Of a DNA stretch of 64,000 nt, positions 50,815-60,006 are shown piece after piece (positions within the stretch are counted from its first letter, which is position 1; each line of letters starts with the position of its first letter). Origin of the DNA: an uncultured Oscillibacter sp. (GTDB taxonomy: Bacteria > Bacillota > Clostridia > Oscillospirales > Oscillospiraceae). The position numbers were made by a program, and so were the translations under genes. The notes beneath the pieces were generated by a model. It was not told where the DNA came from and searched no databases. It saw only the letters and a program-made list of their open reading frames with translations. The stretch spans positions 1-64,000 of the forward strand of contig CAMBKF010000001.1 in NCBI GenBank assembly GCA_945868085.1. Direction: 5' to 3'.

Positions 50815-50844
50815 AGGCTCTCTTCCGCGGCAGAGAGCCTTTTT
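50815..50844 (+). terminator. Terminator downstream of the repeat pair
   Basis: Stem AGGCTCTCT/AGAGAGCCT (50815-50823, 50832-50840) with TTTT. Near-copy of the core of the palindrome after tyrS; it is the more terminator-like of the two. Confidence 0.65.
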
Positions 50845-50846
50845 GC

Positions 50847-50875
50847 TTGAAATAAACCGGATCCTATAGTATAAT
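50847..50875 (+). promoter_or_regulatory. queA promoter
   Basis: TTGAAA (50847-50852), 17-bp spacer, TATAAT (50870-50875), 45 bp before queA. Confidence 0.75.
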
Positions 50876-50919
50876 ATATCGGCATGAATCGACATTTATA
50901 CGAACGGGACTGAATCTGT

Positions 50920-51945
50920 ATGAAAACAAGTGATTTTAATTTTGACCTGCCCCAGGAGCTGATCGCCCAAACCCCTATCGAAAAGCGGGACGCTTCCCGG
51001 CTCCTGGTGCTGGATAAGAACAGCGGCGCCTGGGAGCACCGGCATTTTTTTGACCTGCCGGAGTATCTGCACCCGGGCGACTGCCTGATTTTGAACGATT
51101 CTCGGGTGCTGCCGGCCCGCCTTTTGGGGCAGCGTTTGCCCGGCGGCGGTGCCTGTGAGGTGCTGCTGCTCATTGACCGGGGAGAGAAGACCTGGGAGTG
51201 CCTGGTGCGCCCCGGAAAGCACCTGCGCCAGGGCGCTAAGCTCAGCTTCGGAAATGGCGAGCTGACGGCGGAGGTGACTCAGGTGCTGGAGGGGGGTAAC
51301 CGTCTGGTGCGGTTTGACTATGAGGGCATTTTCCTGGAGGTGCTGGACCGGCTGGGCAAGATGCCCCTGCCGCCGTATATCAAGGAGGAGCTGCAGGACC
51401 GGGAGCGGTATCAGACCGTATATTCCAAGGTGGTGGGCTCTGCCGCCGCCCCTACGGCCGGCCTTCATTTCACAAAGGAGCTGCTGCAGAAGGTGCAGGA
51501 CATGGGGGTGAATGTCGGCTATGTGACGCTCCATGTGGGGCTGGGCACCTTCCGCCCTGTAAAGGAAGATGACATTACAGACCACTTGATGCACAGCGAA
51601 TACTGCGTGATTCCCCAGGAGACGGCGGACCTTATTAATGAGACAAAGAAAAACGGCGGTCGGGTCATATGTGTGGGAACCACATCCTGCCGCACGGTGG
51701 AATCCTGGGCGGCAGAGGACGGAACCATGAAAGCCTCCGCCGGCTGGACCGATATATTCATCTACCCCGGTTATAAGTTTAAGGTTCTGGATGCGCTCAT
51801 CACCAACTTCCATCTGCCGGAATCCACCCTTATCATGCTGGTCTCGGCCCTGGCGGGGCGGGAACATGTGCTGCGGGCCTATGAGGAGGCCGTGCGGGAG
51901 AAGTATCGCTTCTTCTCCTTTGGCGATGCCATGTTCATCCATTAA
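50920..51945 (+). CDS. queA: S-adenosylmethionine:tRNA ribosyltransferase-isomerase
   Basis: Transfers and isomerises ribosyl from SAM to preQ1 in tRNA, making epoxyqueuosine. 341 aa. Family sequences: [65 protein letters not shown] and [23 protein letters not shown] [18 protein letters not shown]. No strong SD; the ATG sits about 45 nt into the transcript. Pairs with tgt for queuosine synthesis. Confidence 0.95.
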   Translation: MKTSDFNFDLPQELIAQTPIEKRDASRLLVLDKNSGAWEHRHFFDLPEYLHPGDCLILNDSRVLPARLLGQRLPGGGACEVLLLIDRGEKTWECLVRPGKHLRQGAKLSFGNGELTAEVTQVLEGGNRLVRFDYEGIFLEVLDRLGKMPLPPYIKEELQDRERYQTVYSKVVGSAAAPTAGLHFTKELLQKVQDMGVNVGYVTLHVGLGTFRPVKEDDITDHLMHSEYCVIPQETADLINETKKNGGRVICVGTTSCRTVESWAAEDGTMKASAGWTDIFIYPGYKFKVLDALITNFHLPESTLIMLVSALAGREHVLRAYEEAVREKYRFFSFGDAMFIH

Positions 51946-53313
<1,368 letters not shown>

Positions 53314-53342
53314 AAAGAATCCGTGAACAACCTGAAAAACTC

Positions 53343-53371
53343 TTGCAATATTCCGAATGATTCTGTATAAT
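53343..53371 (+). promoter_or_regulatory. yajC promoter
   Basis: TTGCAA (53343-53348), 17-bp spacer, TATAAT (53366-53371). Confidence 0.7.
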
Positions 53372-53404
53372 ACAGTCATATTGTAAAAAAGGAGATTATG
53401 CCCC

Positions 53405-53887
53405 ATGTTTGAAATCGCATACGCGTCTACTTCCGGCTCCGCCTCCGGCGGCAGTGGAATGACTTCCATTTTGATGATCGTCATCATGCTGGCTATTTTC
53501 TATTTCCTGCTGATTCGCCCCGAGAACAAGCGCAAAAAGCAGGCTGAGGAAATGCGCAGCTCCCTGAAGAAGGGTGATTGGATCACCACCATCGGCGGCG
53601 TGTACGGCCGCGTGGTCGGCATCACTGACCGCACTGTGGTCATTGAGACCAGCGAGGATCGCGTCCGCGTTGAGTTTGTGAAGTCCGCCATCGGTTCCGT
53701 GGGTACCCTGGAAGAGCAGGCTGCCGCTGCTGCTGCTCCCCGCCGCGGCAAGAAGGCCGCCGCTGAGGCCAAGAACGAGGCTCCCGCTGTGGAAAAGGCT
53801 CCCGCTGTTGAGGAAGTTCCCGCTGTTGAGGAAGTTCCCGCTGCCGAGGAATCCGCTCCCACCGAGGAGAACAAGACTGAGGAATAA
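53405..53887 (+). CDS. yajC: Preprotein translocase subunit YajC
   Basis: Accessory subunit of the Sec translocon. The first ~95 residues are the family domain: a membrane helix (MTSILMIVIMLAIFYFLLI) followed by RPENKRKKQAEEM and KKGDWITTIGGVYGRVVGI. Beyond it lies a low-complexity Ala/Glu/Pro/Val tail of about 55 residues with a repeated pentad-like AVEEVP unit, making the protein 160 aa, about 60 longer than usual. Own promoter; a terminator follows. Confidence 0.93.
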   Translation: MFEIAYASTSGSASGGSGMTSILMIVIMLAIFYFLLIRPENKRKKQAEEMRSSLKKGDWITTIGGVYGRVVGITDRTVVIETSEDRVRVEFVKSAIGSVGTLEEQAAAAAAPRRGKKAAAEAKNEAPAVEKAPAVEEVPAVEEVPAAEESAPTEENKTEE

Positions 53888-53903
53888 TCCTTTCATAAAT
53901 CAG

Positions 53904-53950
53904 AACCTCTCCCAATATGCTGAAACAGCATGAGTTGGGGGAGGTTTTTT
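53904..53950 (+). terminator. Terminator after yajC containing the SD of the next gene
   Basis: 11-bp outer stem AACCTCTCCCA/TGGGGGAGGTT (53904-53914, 53936-53946) and inner stem ATGCTG/CAGCAT, then TTTTTT. GGGGGAGG in the 3' arm is the ribosome-binding site of the following gene. Confidence 0.75.
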
Positions 53951-54376
53951 ATGCGTATTCGGGATTGGATCAACAGGAGTGTGGGCCTGGGCCTGCTGAT
54001 AAGTCTGCTCCTCTGCGCAGCCGGGGCGGCGCTGGGCGCGATACTGATGGACCGGGAGCTGCTGGCGGTGGAGACGGCAGGGAAGTGGATGGCGTTCGCT
54101 TGGCTGCCGGCGTCATTCATTGGCTGCAAAGTCGCTCTGCGGGATGCGCAGGGCAGGCTTCCTCATGCAGCGCTGCAGGCGGTGCTTCTGTATTTTGTTG
54201 TATGGGCCGCGGCGCTGGCTGTCAGTGCGGTGCCGGACTTCCGGTCAAACGGATGGTACATTACAGGTGCCATTTGGGGCGGCGCGGCTTTGGCGGCATT
54301 GACGCCGGGCGGTAAGAGAAAGCGCGCGAAAAGGAGGCCTGGCCCTCGGAAGGGGAGGGGGCGCAAAGGACACTAA
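53951..54376 (+). CDS. yrzE: TIGR04086 (YrzE-like) membrane protein
   Basis: 141 aa with four predicted membrane helices (LGLLISLLLCAAGAALGAIL; WMAFAWLPASFIGCKVAL; AALQAVLLYFVVWAAALAVSA; ITGAIWGGAALAAL) and a very basic tail (GGKRKRAKRRPGPRKGRGRKG). Function unknown; in B. subtilis yrzE also follows yajC (yrbF) and tgt. The ATG (53951) comes 6 nt after GGGGAGG, which lies in the 3' arm of the yajC terminator, so translation may depend on unfolding that hairpin. Confidence 0.8.
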   Translation: MRIRDWINRSVGLGLLISLLLCAAGAALGAILMDRELLAVETAGKWMAFAWLPASFIGCKVALRDAQGRLPHAALQAVLLYFVVWAAALAVSAVPDFRSNGWYITGAIWGGAALAALTPGGKRKRAKRRPGPRKGRGRKGH

Positions 54377-54699
54377 TAGTCAATTTTACCAAAAATGCAA
54401 AACAGCCGGATTATTTTTCCCTGCCGACAGAATTCGATTACCTTCTTACGGGACGCAAGATGTTGTGTGAGACATACCGGGAGGAACAACATTTGGATAA
54501 AAAACAGGGTGAATTGACCGACACACGCCCTTGTTGACGCGGTTAACATAACGCAGTTTACATAATATTTTGGCATAAATAGAGAAAATGCGGAATCTGC
54601 CGCATTTCTCTTGCCCTTTTGTGAAAAAAGGCTTATAGTATAGATGTTTTCTTCTAAAGGGGATGCTCGTCTCATAGAATATCACGAGGTGAGTATCAC
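54377..54699. other. Intergenic, A/T-richer region with a promoter
   Basis: No gene is supported here. A small hairpin (AAATGCGG/CCGCATTT, 54586-54593 and 54600-54607) precedes a likely promoter: TTGCCC (54611-54616), 17-bp spacer, TATAGT (54634-54639), 61 bp before the next start codon. I see no sigma-E consensus. Confidence 0.5.
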
Positions 54700-55317
54700 A
54701 TGAGAAAAAGTCGTTTGCCCAGGGCTGCGAGAGTCAGGCCTCGGATCGATCCGGCGGTCTTCTTTTTTAGTGCTTCCTTTTTGTTGGGGGGCATCGCCGG
54801 ATATTTTTCCTGCCGTGCCATGGGCATCGACGCAGAGATCCGGACCTATCTGACCCGGTATGCGGAGGTCCTGTCCTCCGGCGGTGTCATCACGGCCGCT
54901 TCAGCTTTGAGCGTTGCCGCCGCCTATTACCGGGTGCCCTGCGTGGTGTTCCTTTGCCGGTCATTTCGCCGCGCGTTTTATTGGCATTGCGGCGTGTTTT
55001 TGCTGGAGGGCTTTCTTCTGTCCTTTGCTGTGTCCAGCTTGACGCTGGCGCTGGGGCGGACAGGGGTGCTTGTTTCTCTGTGTGTTTTCGGTGTCCGGCT
55101 TCTGTTCGTCTTGCCAATCTCACTTTCTCTGGCTTTGCTGGGCCGTCCTTCCACCGAGGAGGGCTCCGGGCGACGAATGACGCGGTCCGGCAGAAAAAGC
55201 GAGAGTAAGCGTCTCCGTTTTTTATTCGTTTATCCTGCGATCTTGGCGCTGGGCGTCATGGTCGAGCTAACATTTGTACCCAAGTTGGCAGCTTTTGCGC
55301 TGCTGCATATTTCATGA
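54700..55317 (+). CDS. Polytopic membrane protein, possibly SpoIIM-like
   Basis: 205 aa. A basic N-terminus precedes a helix (VFFFSASFLLGGIAGYFSCRA), an extracellular loop, then helices around 80-95, 105-135 and 140-150, and a final one (LFVYPAILALGVMVELTF) after a Ser/Arg-rich loop. The layout and position directly before xerD resemble spoIIM, which precedes xerD in B. subtilis, but sequence resemblance is weak and I leave the gene unnamed. SD GAGGTGAG. If SpoIIM-like it would join the peptidoglycan-degrading engulfment complex. Confidence 0.6.
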   Translation: MRKSRLPRAARVRPRIDPAVFFFSASFLLGGIAGYFSCRAMGIDAEIRTYLTRYAEVLSSGGVITAASALSVAAAYYRVPCVVFLCRSFRRAFYWHCGVFLLEGFLLSFAVSSLTLALGRTGVLVSLCVFGVRLLFVLPISLSLALLGRPSTEEGSGRRMTRSGRKSESKRLRFLFVYPAILALGVMVELTFVPKLAAFALLHIS

Positions 55318-55332
55318 AAGGGAGGTGAGAGT

Positions 55333-56214
55333 GTGACGGATTATTTAGCGCTCTATCGCAGCTATCTCACAACTGAAAAGCGCATGTCCGCAAACACTGT
55401 CAGCTCCTATATGCGGGATCTGAGCCAGTATGACCAGTGGCTCAAGCAGAAAAAGACTGACCTGAAGCGGGCCAAAAACATTCTTTTGCAGGAGTATGTG
55501 AAGCGGCTGGAGCAGTTGGGCAAGTCCCCGGCCACCATGAGCCGTTTTTTGGCCTCTTCCAAATCTTTTTATGCCTACATGTTTGCCAAGGGTTACATAA
55601 AAACCAATCCCACCGCTGCCCTGAAAGCGAAGAAGGTGCAGCGAAAATATCCGGAGATCCTGACCAATAAGGAAGTGGAGCTGTTTTTGGAGCAGCCGAA
55701 GTGCGTGGATGAAAAAGGTTTTCGGGATCATGCCATGCTGGAGCTGCTGTATGCCACCGGCATCCGTGTCTCGGAGCTGATCGACCTGGACGTGGATGAT
55801 CTGAACCTGCCTGCGGGCCTCATTGTGTGCCGCAGCAAGGGGAAGGAGCGGAGCATTCCTCTGTACCCCGGCGCGGTGAAGGCGCTGCAGGACTATGTGC
55901 TGCACATCCGGGAGCGCATCGTCACCAATGACGAAGAAAAGGCCCTGTTCGTCAATATGAACGGCGAGCGAATGACCCGCCAGGGCTTCTGGAAGATCAT
56001 CAAGTATTACCAGGAAAAAGCAGACATCAAGAAAGACATCACGCCCCATATGCTGCGCCACTCCTTTGCGGCGCACCTGCTGGAAAACGGCGCGGACCTC
56101 CATTCCATTCAGGAGATGCTGGGCCATGCGGATATTTCCTCCACCCAGATCTATACGCATATCGTAAAAAAGCAGCTGAAGGATGTCTATCAAAAGGCGC
56201 ACCCCCGCGCATAA
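55333..56214 (+). CDS. xerD: Tyrosine recombinase XerD
   Basis: Resolves chromosome dimers at dif with a partner recombinase. 293 aa. The catalytic set is complete: Arg145 (ATGIRVSE), Lys169, His239 and Arg242 (HMLRHS), His265 (LGHAD) and Tyr274 (TQIYTH). The N-terminal SAM-like domain covers residues 3-95. GTG start behind GGGAGGTGAG, 15 nt after the upstream membrane protein. Ends at a terminator. Confidence 0.93.
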   Translation: MTDYLALYRSYLTTEKRMSANTVSSYMRDLSQYDQWLKQKKTDLKRAKNILLQEYVKRLEQLGKSPATMSRFLASSKSFYAYMFAKGYIKTNPTAALKAKKVQRKYPEILTNKEVELFLEQPKCVDEKGFRDHAMLELLYATGIRVSELIDLDVDDLNLPAGLIVCRSKGKERSIPLYPGAVKALQDYVLHIRERIVTNDEEKALFVNMNGERMTRQGFWKIIKYYQEKADIKKDITPHMLRHSFAAHLLENGADLHSIQEMLGHADISSTQIYTHIVKKQLKDVYQKAHPRA

Positions 56215-56220
56215 CATAAA

Positions 56221-56256
56221 AACTCCCGACGGATAAAATCCGCCGGGAGTTTTTTA
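56221..56256. terminator. Bidirectional terminator between xerD and the transketolase genes
   Basis: AACTCCCG/CGGGAGTT outer stem with inner CGGAT/ATCCG, loop AAA, then TTTTTT; A/T-rich on the other side too. Confidence 0.75.
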
Positions 56257-56265
56257 AGTTGTACT

Positions 56266-57192
56266 TCAGAGAACTTCCTTGATAGAGACTGCGATCTGGT
56301 CACCGGTGAGCCCGTATTCCCGCAGCACATCGGCCGCTTTGCCGGACTGACCGAACTGATCGTTCACGCCGATCTTCTTGAACTTGCAGTTGACCTTGCC
56401 CATGAGGACCTCGGCCACGGCGTCGCCCAGACCGCCGATAACGCTGTGCTCCTCCACAGTGACCACCTTGCCGCACTTCTGTGCGTATTCCGTGACGCAG
56501 GCGGCGTCGATGGGCTTGATGGTGTGCACGTTGATAACGGCCGCATCCACGCCTTCATCAGCCAGCAGCCTGGCGGCTTCCAGAGCCTCGGCTACCATCA
56601 GGCCGCAGGCGAAAATAGCCACGTCCTTCCCCTCGCGGAGCACGTTGGCCTTGCCGATCTCAAAGGGATAGTCCTCCTCGAACACAGGGGTGGCCAGGCG
56701 GGCGGTGCGCATATAGGCAGGCCCCTGGAACTCCGCCAGGGCGAAGGTGGCCTTGCGGGCCTCCTTGGCATCGGCGGGTACGATGACCGTCATCCCGGGG
56801 ATCAGCCGCATGAGGCCGATGTCCTCCAGACACTGGTGGCTGCCGCCGTCCTCGCCCACGGAAACGCCGGCGTGGGAGCAGCAGATCTTCACGTTGAACT
56901 TGGGGTAGGCGATGGAGTTGCGGATCTGCTCATAGGCCCGGCCTGCACCGAACATGGCAAAGGTGGAGCAGAAGGGGATCAGCCCCATGGTGGAAAGGCC
57001 CGCGCCGATGTCCATCATGTTGCACTCGGCAATGCCGCAGTCAAAGAAGCGGTCAGGATAAGCGGCCTTGAAATGTTTGGTCATGGTAGCGCTGGCCAGG
57101 TCGGCGTCCAGGACGACGATCTTGTCATTGGCGGCGCCCAGCTCTACGAGAGCCTTGCCGTAAGCTTCACGGGTTGCGATTTTTTCACTCAT
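56266..57192 (-). CDS. Transketolase, C-terminal subunit
   Basis: 308 aa, second half of a split transketolase: the pyrimidine-binding domain (RFFDCGIAECNMMDIGAGLS, with the TPP-activating Glu in AECN) and the C-terminal domain (EEHSVIGGLGDAVAEVL). It pairs with the N-terminal subunit encoded 4 nt upstream to interconvert pentose- and hexose-phosphates. Split forms are common in Clostridia and archaea. AGGAG-type SD at the end of the upstream gene. Confidence 0.93.
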   Translation of the reverse strand: MSEKIATREAYGKALVELGAANDKIVVLDADLASATMTKHFKAAYPDRFFDCGIAECNMMDIGAGLSTMGLIPFCSTFAMFGAGRAYEQIRNSIAYPKFNVKICCSHAGVSVGEDGGSHQCLEDIGLMRLIPGMTVIVPADAKEARKATFALAEFQGPAYMRTARLATPVFEEDYPFEIGKANVLREGKDVAIFACGLMVAEALEAARLLADEGVDAAVINVHTIKPIDAACVTEYAQKCGKVVTVEEHSVIGGLGDAVAEVLMGKVNCKFKKIGVNDQFGQSGKAADVLREYGLTGDQIAVSIKEVL

Positions 57193-57196
57193 GGTT

Positions 57197-58006
57197 TCAG
57201 CCCTCCAGTTCCTTCAATGCCTGCTCGCGCTGTTCGGCGTTGGGCGCCTTGCCGTGCCAGCCCACCTGATTCTCCATAAAGGAAACGCCCTTGCCCTTGA
57301 CCGTGTGGCCCAGGATGCACTTGGGTACGCCGGGCGTATGGGGGGCAGCCAGAGCCGCCTCAATGGCGTCCAGATCATGGCCGTTGATCTCGTACAGATC
57401 AAAGCCGAAAGCCTTTATCTTGGCGGGCAGGTCGCCCAGGGACATGACTTCATCATTGGTGCCGTCGATCTGCAGGCCGTTGTTGTCGATGATGACCGTC
57501 AGATTGTCCAGCTTGTAGTGAGCGGCGGACATAAATGCCTCCCAGATCTGCCCTTCCTGGCACTCGCCGTCACCCAGCAGGGTAAAGACCTGGGTATCCT
57601 TTCCCAGTTTCTTGGCGCCCAAAGCCATGCCCACAGCAATGGAGCAGCCCTGGCCCAGGGAGCCGGTGGAGGCATCCACGCCGGGAACCTTCTTGCAGTC
57701 CGGATGACCCTGAAGGATGCTGTGGAGCTGGCGGAAGTTGGCGTATTCGCTGCGGTCAATAAAGCCCAGGCTGGCCAAAACCGCGTAGTAGCAGGGGGCA
57801 CTGTGGCCCTTGCTGAGCACAAAGCGGTCCCGTCCGTCCCACTTGGGATTCTTGGGATCCAGCCGCATGTGGTTATAAAAAACGCTGGTCATAAGCTCCA
57901 CGGCAGACAGGGAACCGCCGGGATGCCCACTGCCGGCATTGGCCGTCATGGTGATGATGTCGCGGCGCACCTGCCTGCAGATTTTGGAAAGTTCAGCCGT
58001 ATTCAT
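57197..58006 (-). CDS. Transketolase, N-terminal subunit
   Basis: 269 aa. Carries the diphosphate-binding TPP motif GDGECQEGQIWEAFMSAAHYKLDN, NNGLQIDG, the substrate residues SGHPGGSLSAVELM and LSKGHSAPCYYA. I chose ATG 58006 with GGAGG 7 nt upstream on the minus strand; an upstream in-frame extension lies in the promoter. First gene of a two-gene operon. Confidence 0.94.
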   Translation of the reverse strand: MNTAELSKICRQVRRDIITMTANAGSGHPGGSLSAVELMTSVFYNHMRLDPKNPKWDGRDRFVLSKGHSAPCYYAVLASLGFIDRSEYANFRQLHSILQGHPDCKKVPGVDASTGSLGQGCSIAVGMALGAKKLGKDTQVFTLLGDGECQEGQIWEAFMSAAHYKLDNLTVIIDNNGLQIDGTNDEVMSLGDLPAKIKAFGFDLYEINGHDLDAIEAALAAPHTPGVPKCILGHTVKGKGVSFMENQVGWHGKAPNAEQREQALKELEG

Positions 58007-58042
58007 GAGAAACCTCCAATTCAATATAATGCATACAAAGAT

Positions 58043-58071
58043 ATGATACATCATTTGCAGAATAAAGTCAA
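58043..58071 (-). promoter_or_regulatory. Promoter of the transketolase operon
   Basis: Minus strand TTGACT (58066-58071), 17-bp spacer, TATCAT (58043-58048). Confidence 0.65.
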
Positions 58072-58132
58072 GATTTGCCGCGAGCGCCCACAATAATATT
58101 TCTGTCGGCAGGGAAGAGGGGTAAAAGAAGAC

Positions 58133-59149
58133 CTATTCCTCGATTTTTCCTTTGATTTTAACATGTGACAAGGGATTTGCCTTTGCAGCGATCCGGAGAG
58201 ATTCATTGTCAATGTGCGTATAAATCTCCGTGGTATTCAGGTGTTCGTGCCCCAGAACTTCCTGCACGGCTTTTACATCCACGCCGTTTTGCAGCATGAG
58301 GGTCGCGGCGGTGTGGCGCAGCTTGTGCGCGGAATACATCTGGCTGTCCAGTCCGGCATCTGCCAGGTGTTTTTTTACCAGGTTGTGTACAGTGGCCCGG
58401 CTGATTCTCTGGTGATTGCGGGAAACAAACAGGGCGTCCTGATCTTTTCCGCCCACCACAGGCCGCACCTTCAGATATGCGCCCAGCGCATCCTTGCAGG
58501 CCTCGTTCAGGTAGACAATGCGCACTTTGTTTCCTTTGCCCAGCACCCGGAGGGCGTCATCCTGAATATCGGATCGATTCAGGCCAATGAGCTCGGAGAT
58601 CCGCAGCCCGCAGTTCAGAAAAAGAGTAAGAATGCAAAGATCTCGCTCCCGGTTCGGTCCGCCCACGTTCTCTAAAAGCTGTATGCTTTCGTCCAGGGTC
58701 AGATAGTGGGGAAGTGATTTTTTAATTTTCGGTGAATCAATGTCCCGGATCGGGTTTTCCGGCAGTAAATGAACCTTATTGCATAGATAGTTAAAAAATG
58801 AACGAAGTGTAGCAACTTTCCGAGCCCGGGATGCCGCCGAAAGACCTTTGGCAGAATTCTCACTGTTGGGCTGCCGGGGCCGCTCCCGGCTGAGGTACGC
58901 CAGGTAGCTGTAAACATCCGTCAACGTGATGGAGCTGATAAATTCGATGCCTATATCACGAATGTCGATCTGATCCAATTCGCAGCCCGCAAGCTCCGGC
59001 TCGCGGAGCTGCTTGATGTACCGCAGGAAGTTGCGAAGATCCAGATAATATTCGTCCACAGTTTTTTGCGAGTGCGCTTTGACCGTCTCGTGGTAAGATA
59101 AAAATTCCAGCAGGATCCTGGGTGAATCCGCGCGGTAATCCATAGCCAT
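58133..59149 (-). CDS. Tyrosine recombinase, XerC/XerS-like
   Basis: 338 aa. Complete catalytic set: Arg183 (NCGLRISEL), Lys205, His275 and Arg278 (AHKLRHTAA), His301 (LGHEH) and Tyr310 (TTEIYTH). Longer than XerD through an N-terminal domain with an insertion near residues 88-102. It could be the second Xer protein (XerC) acting with the XerD at 55333-56214, or a single-recombinase XerS/XerA-like protein; sequence alone does not settle it. GGAGG 9 nt before ATG. No phage or integron genes adjoin, so a housekeeping role is favoured. Confidence 0.85.
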   Translation of the reverse strand: MAMDYRADSPRILLEFLSYHETVKAHSQKTVDEYYLDLRNFLRYIKQLREPELAGCELDQIDIRDIGIEFISSITLTDVYSYLAYLSRERPRQPNSENSAKGLSAASRARKVATLRSFFNYLCNKVHLLPENPIRDIDSPKIKKSLPHYLTLDESIQLLENVGGPNRERDLCILTLFLNCGLRISELIGLNRSDIQDDALRVLGKGNKVRIVYLNEACKDALGAYLKVRPVVGGKDQDALFVSRNHQRISRATVHNLVKKHLADAGLDSQMYSAHKLRHTAATLMLQNGVDVKAVQEVLGHEHLNTTEIYTHIDNESLRIAAKANPLSHVKIKGKIEE

Positions 59150-59277
59150 ATAGGTAAACCTCCGGGTGATTTATATCAAGTCATATCAAATGAAGCACTG
59201 TGCTATTTATGTACTATTCAATAGTATAACATGGTATATTCCATTTTTCCAGCCAAATGTGCTGCTCTCCTCCCTTT

Positions 59278-59307
59278 AATTAAACAAAATTTTTATTTTG
59301 TTTAATT
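59278..59307. repeat. 30-nt perfect inverted repeat, likely operator
   Basis: AATTAAACAAAAT (59278-59290) and its complement (59295-59307) around TTTT. Its half-site recurs 106 bp downstream. Confidence 0.6.
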
Positions 59308-59383
59308 GACAGTGTGAGAAGATTTGGAAGCGGCTGCACCTCCCTGGGCCGTCTGATGGCATGCCGGACGCGTCTATTGCGTC

Positions 59384-59414
59384 AACTAAACAAAATAACA
59401 GTTCTTGTTTAGTT
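59384..59414. repeat. Second inverted repeat with the same half-site
   Basis: AACTAAACAA (59384-59393) and TTGTTTAGTT (59405-59414), spaced by 11 nt. It shares AAYTAAACAA with the first repeat. Confidence 0.6.
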
Positions 59415-59960
59415 TGTTTTTTACGGTGGCCAACGTGGATGCAGCGTCTACCGGAATAGTTACTCAACGATACCAACGTTTATCGAAACCAGCGTGTGTG
59501 CTGTGTACACACACGCTGGTTTTTCTTACCGCATCGGGACAGCTCATAAGGCACCTCTATTGCAAGACTTCTACCATCTGCAACATCAAAAAAAGCCAAA
59601 AGCACCGGCCATGAGCGGCCAGTGCTTCGGGCGAAGTATTTCAAGTGAAAGGAGTGAACGGAATGACAATTTTTGTCAATGAAGCAACAAGAAACAGAAG
59701 TTCGGAAGTGAAATTTTTCGGTCCGTACATGGCTCCATAGTTTGCAGAAGGCTATTGACGCAGCCAGAAAAGTGAGTCCGGAGAAAAAGTCGCCTGCCTT
59801 CGACGCGAAATTCCAAATTGGCTTTTTACCCTCGCTGGTGGTGTGTCCGATTTGGCCGGTCAATCAAACGGTCTATTGCCGGGAATCCATTCGGCTTTCC
59901 AAAGCCGCGTGCAAGATCTCATGACGGGTGCACTTCCCTGCCCTATTCTGTAAGCCCTAT
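59415..59960. other. Gene-poor interval with possible decayed sequence
   Basis: No gene is convincing. A 25-codon ORF at 59663-59740 (MTIFVNEATRNR...) has an AAAGGAG SD 9 nt upstream and could be a small peptide; I give it low weight. A 127-codon minus-strand frame (59480-59863) has no SD and matches no family I know. Codon usage and composition differ from the neighbours, as expected of decayed or transferred DNA. Confidence 0.4.
59486..59525 (+). terminator. Orphan terminator-like hairpin
   Basis: 15-bp stem AAACCAGCGTGTGTG (59486-59500) with its complement (59508-59522), loop CTGTGTA, ending in TTTTTCTT. No gene lies upstream on this strand, so a small transcript from the repeat region is possible. 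Confidence 0.55.
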
Positions 59961-59998
59961 AAAAATACCGGGAGACGGTTCCGTCTCCCGGTATTTTT
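59961..59998. terminator. Terminator of the ptb gene
   Basis: Perfect 18-bp stem (59961-59978, 59981-59998) with loop TT and T-runs in both directions, just past the minus-strand ptb stop codon. Confidence 0.8.
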
Positions 59999-60006
59999 CT
60001 TGTGAT

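Noticed and set aside
50580..50850. Two short frames across the intergenic repeats
   Set aside because: They merely translate the 117-bp repeat twice and lack an SD; the conserved feature is hairpin pairing, not protein sequence.
54373..54675. 100-codon minus-strand frame in the gap after yrzE
   Set aside because: No SD or family match, and it runs across a better-supported plus-strand promoter.
59480..59863. 127-codon minus-strand frame
   Set aside because: No SD, unusual composition rich in Phe, Ser and Cys, and no known family; the strong orphan hairpin lies within its 3' side.
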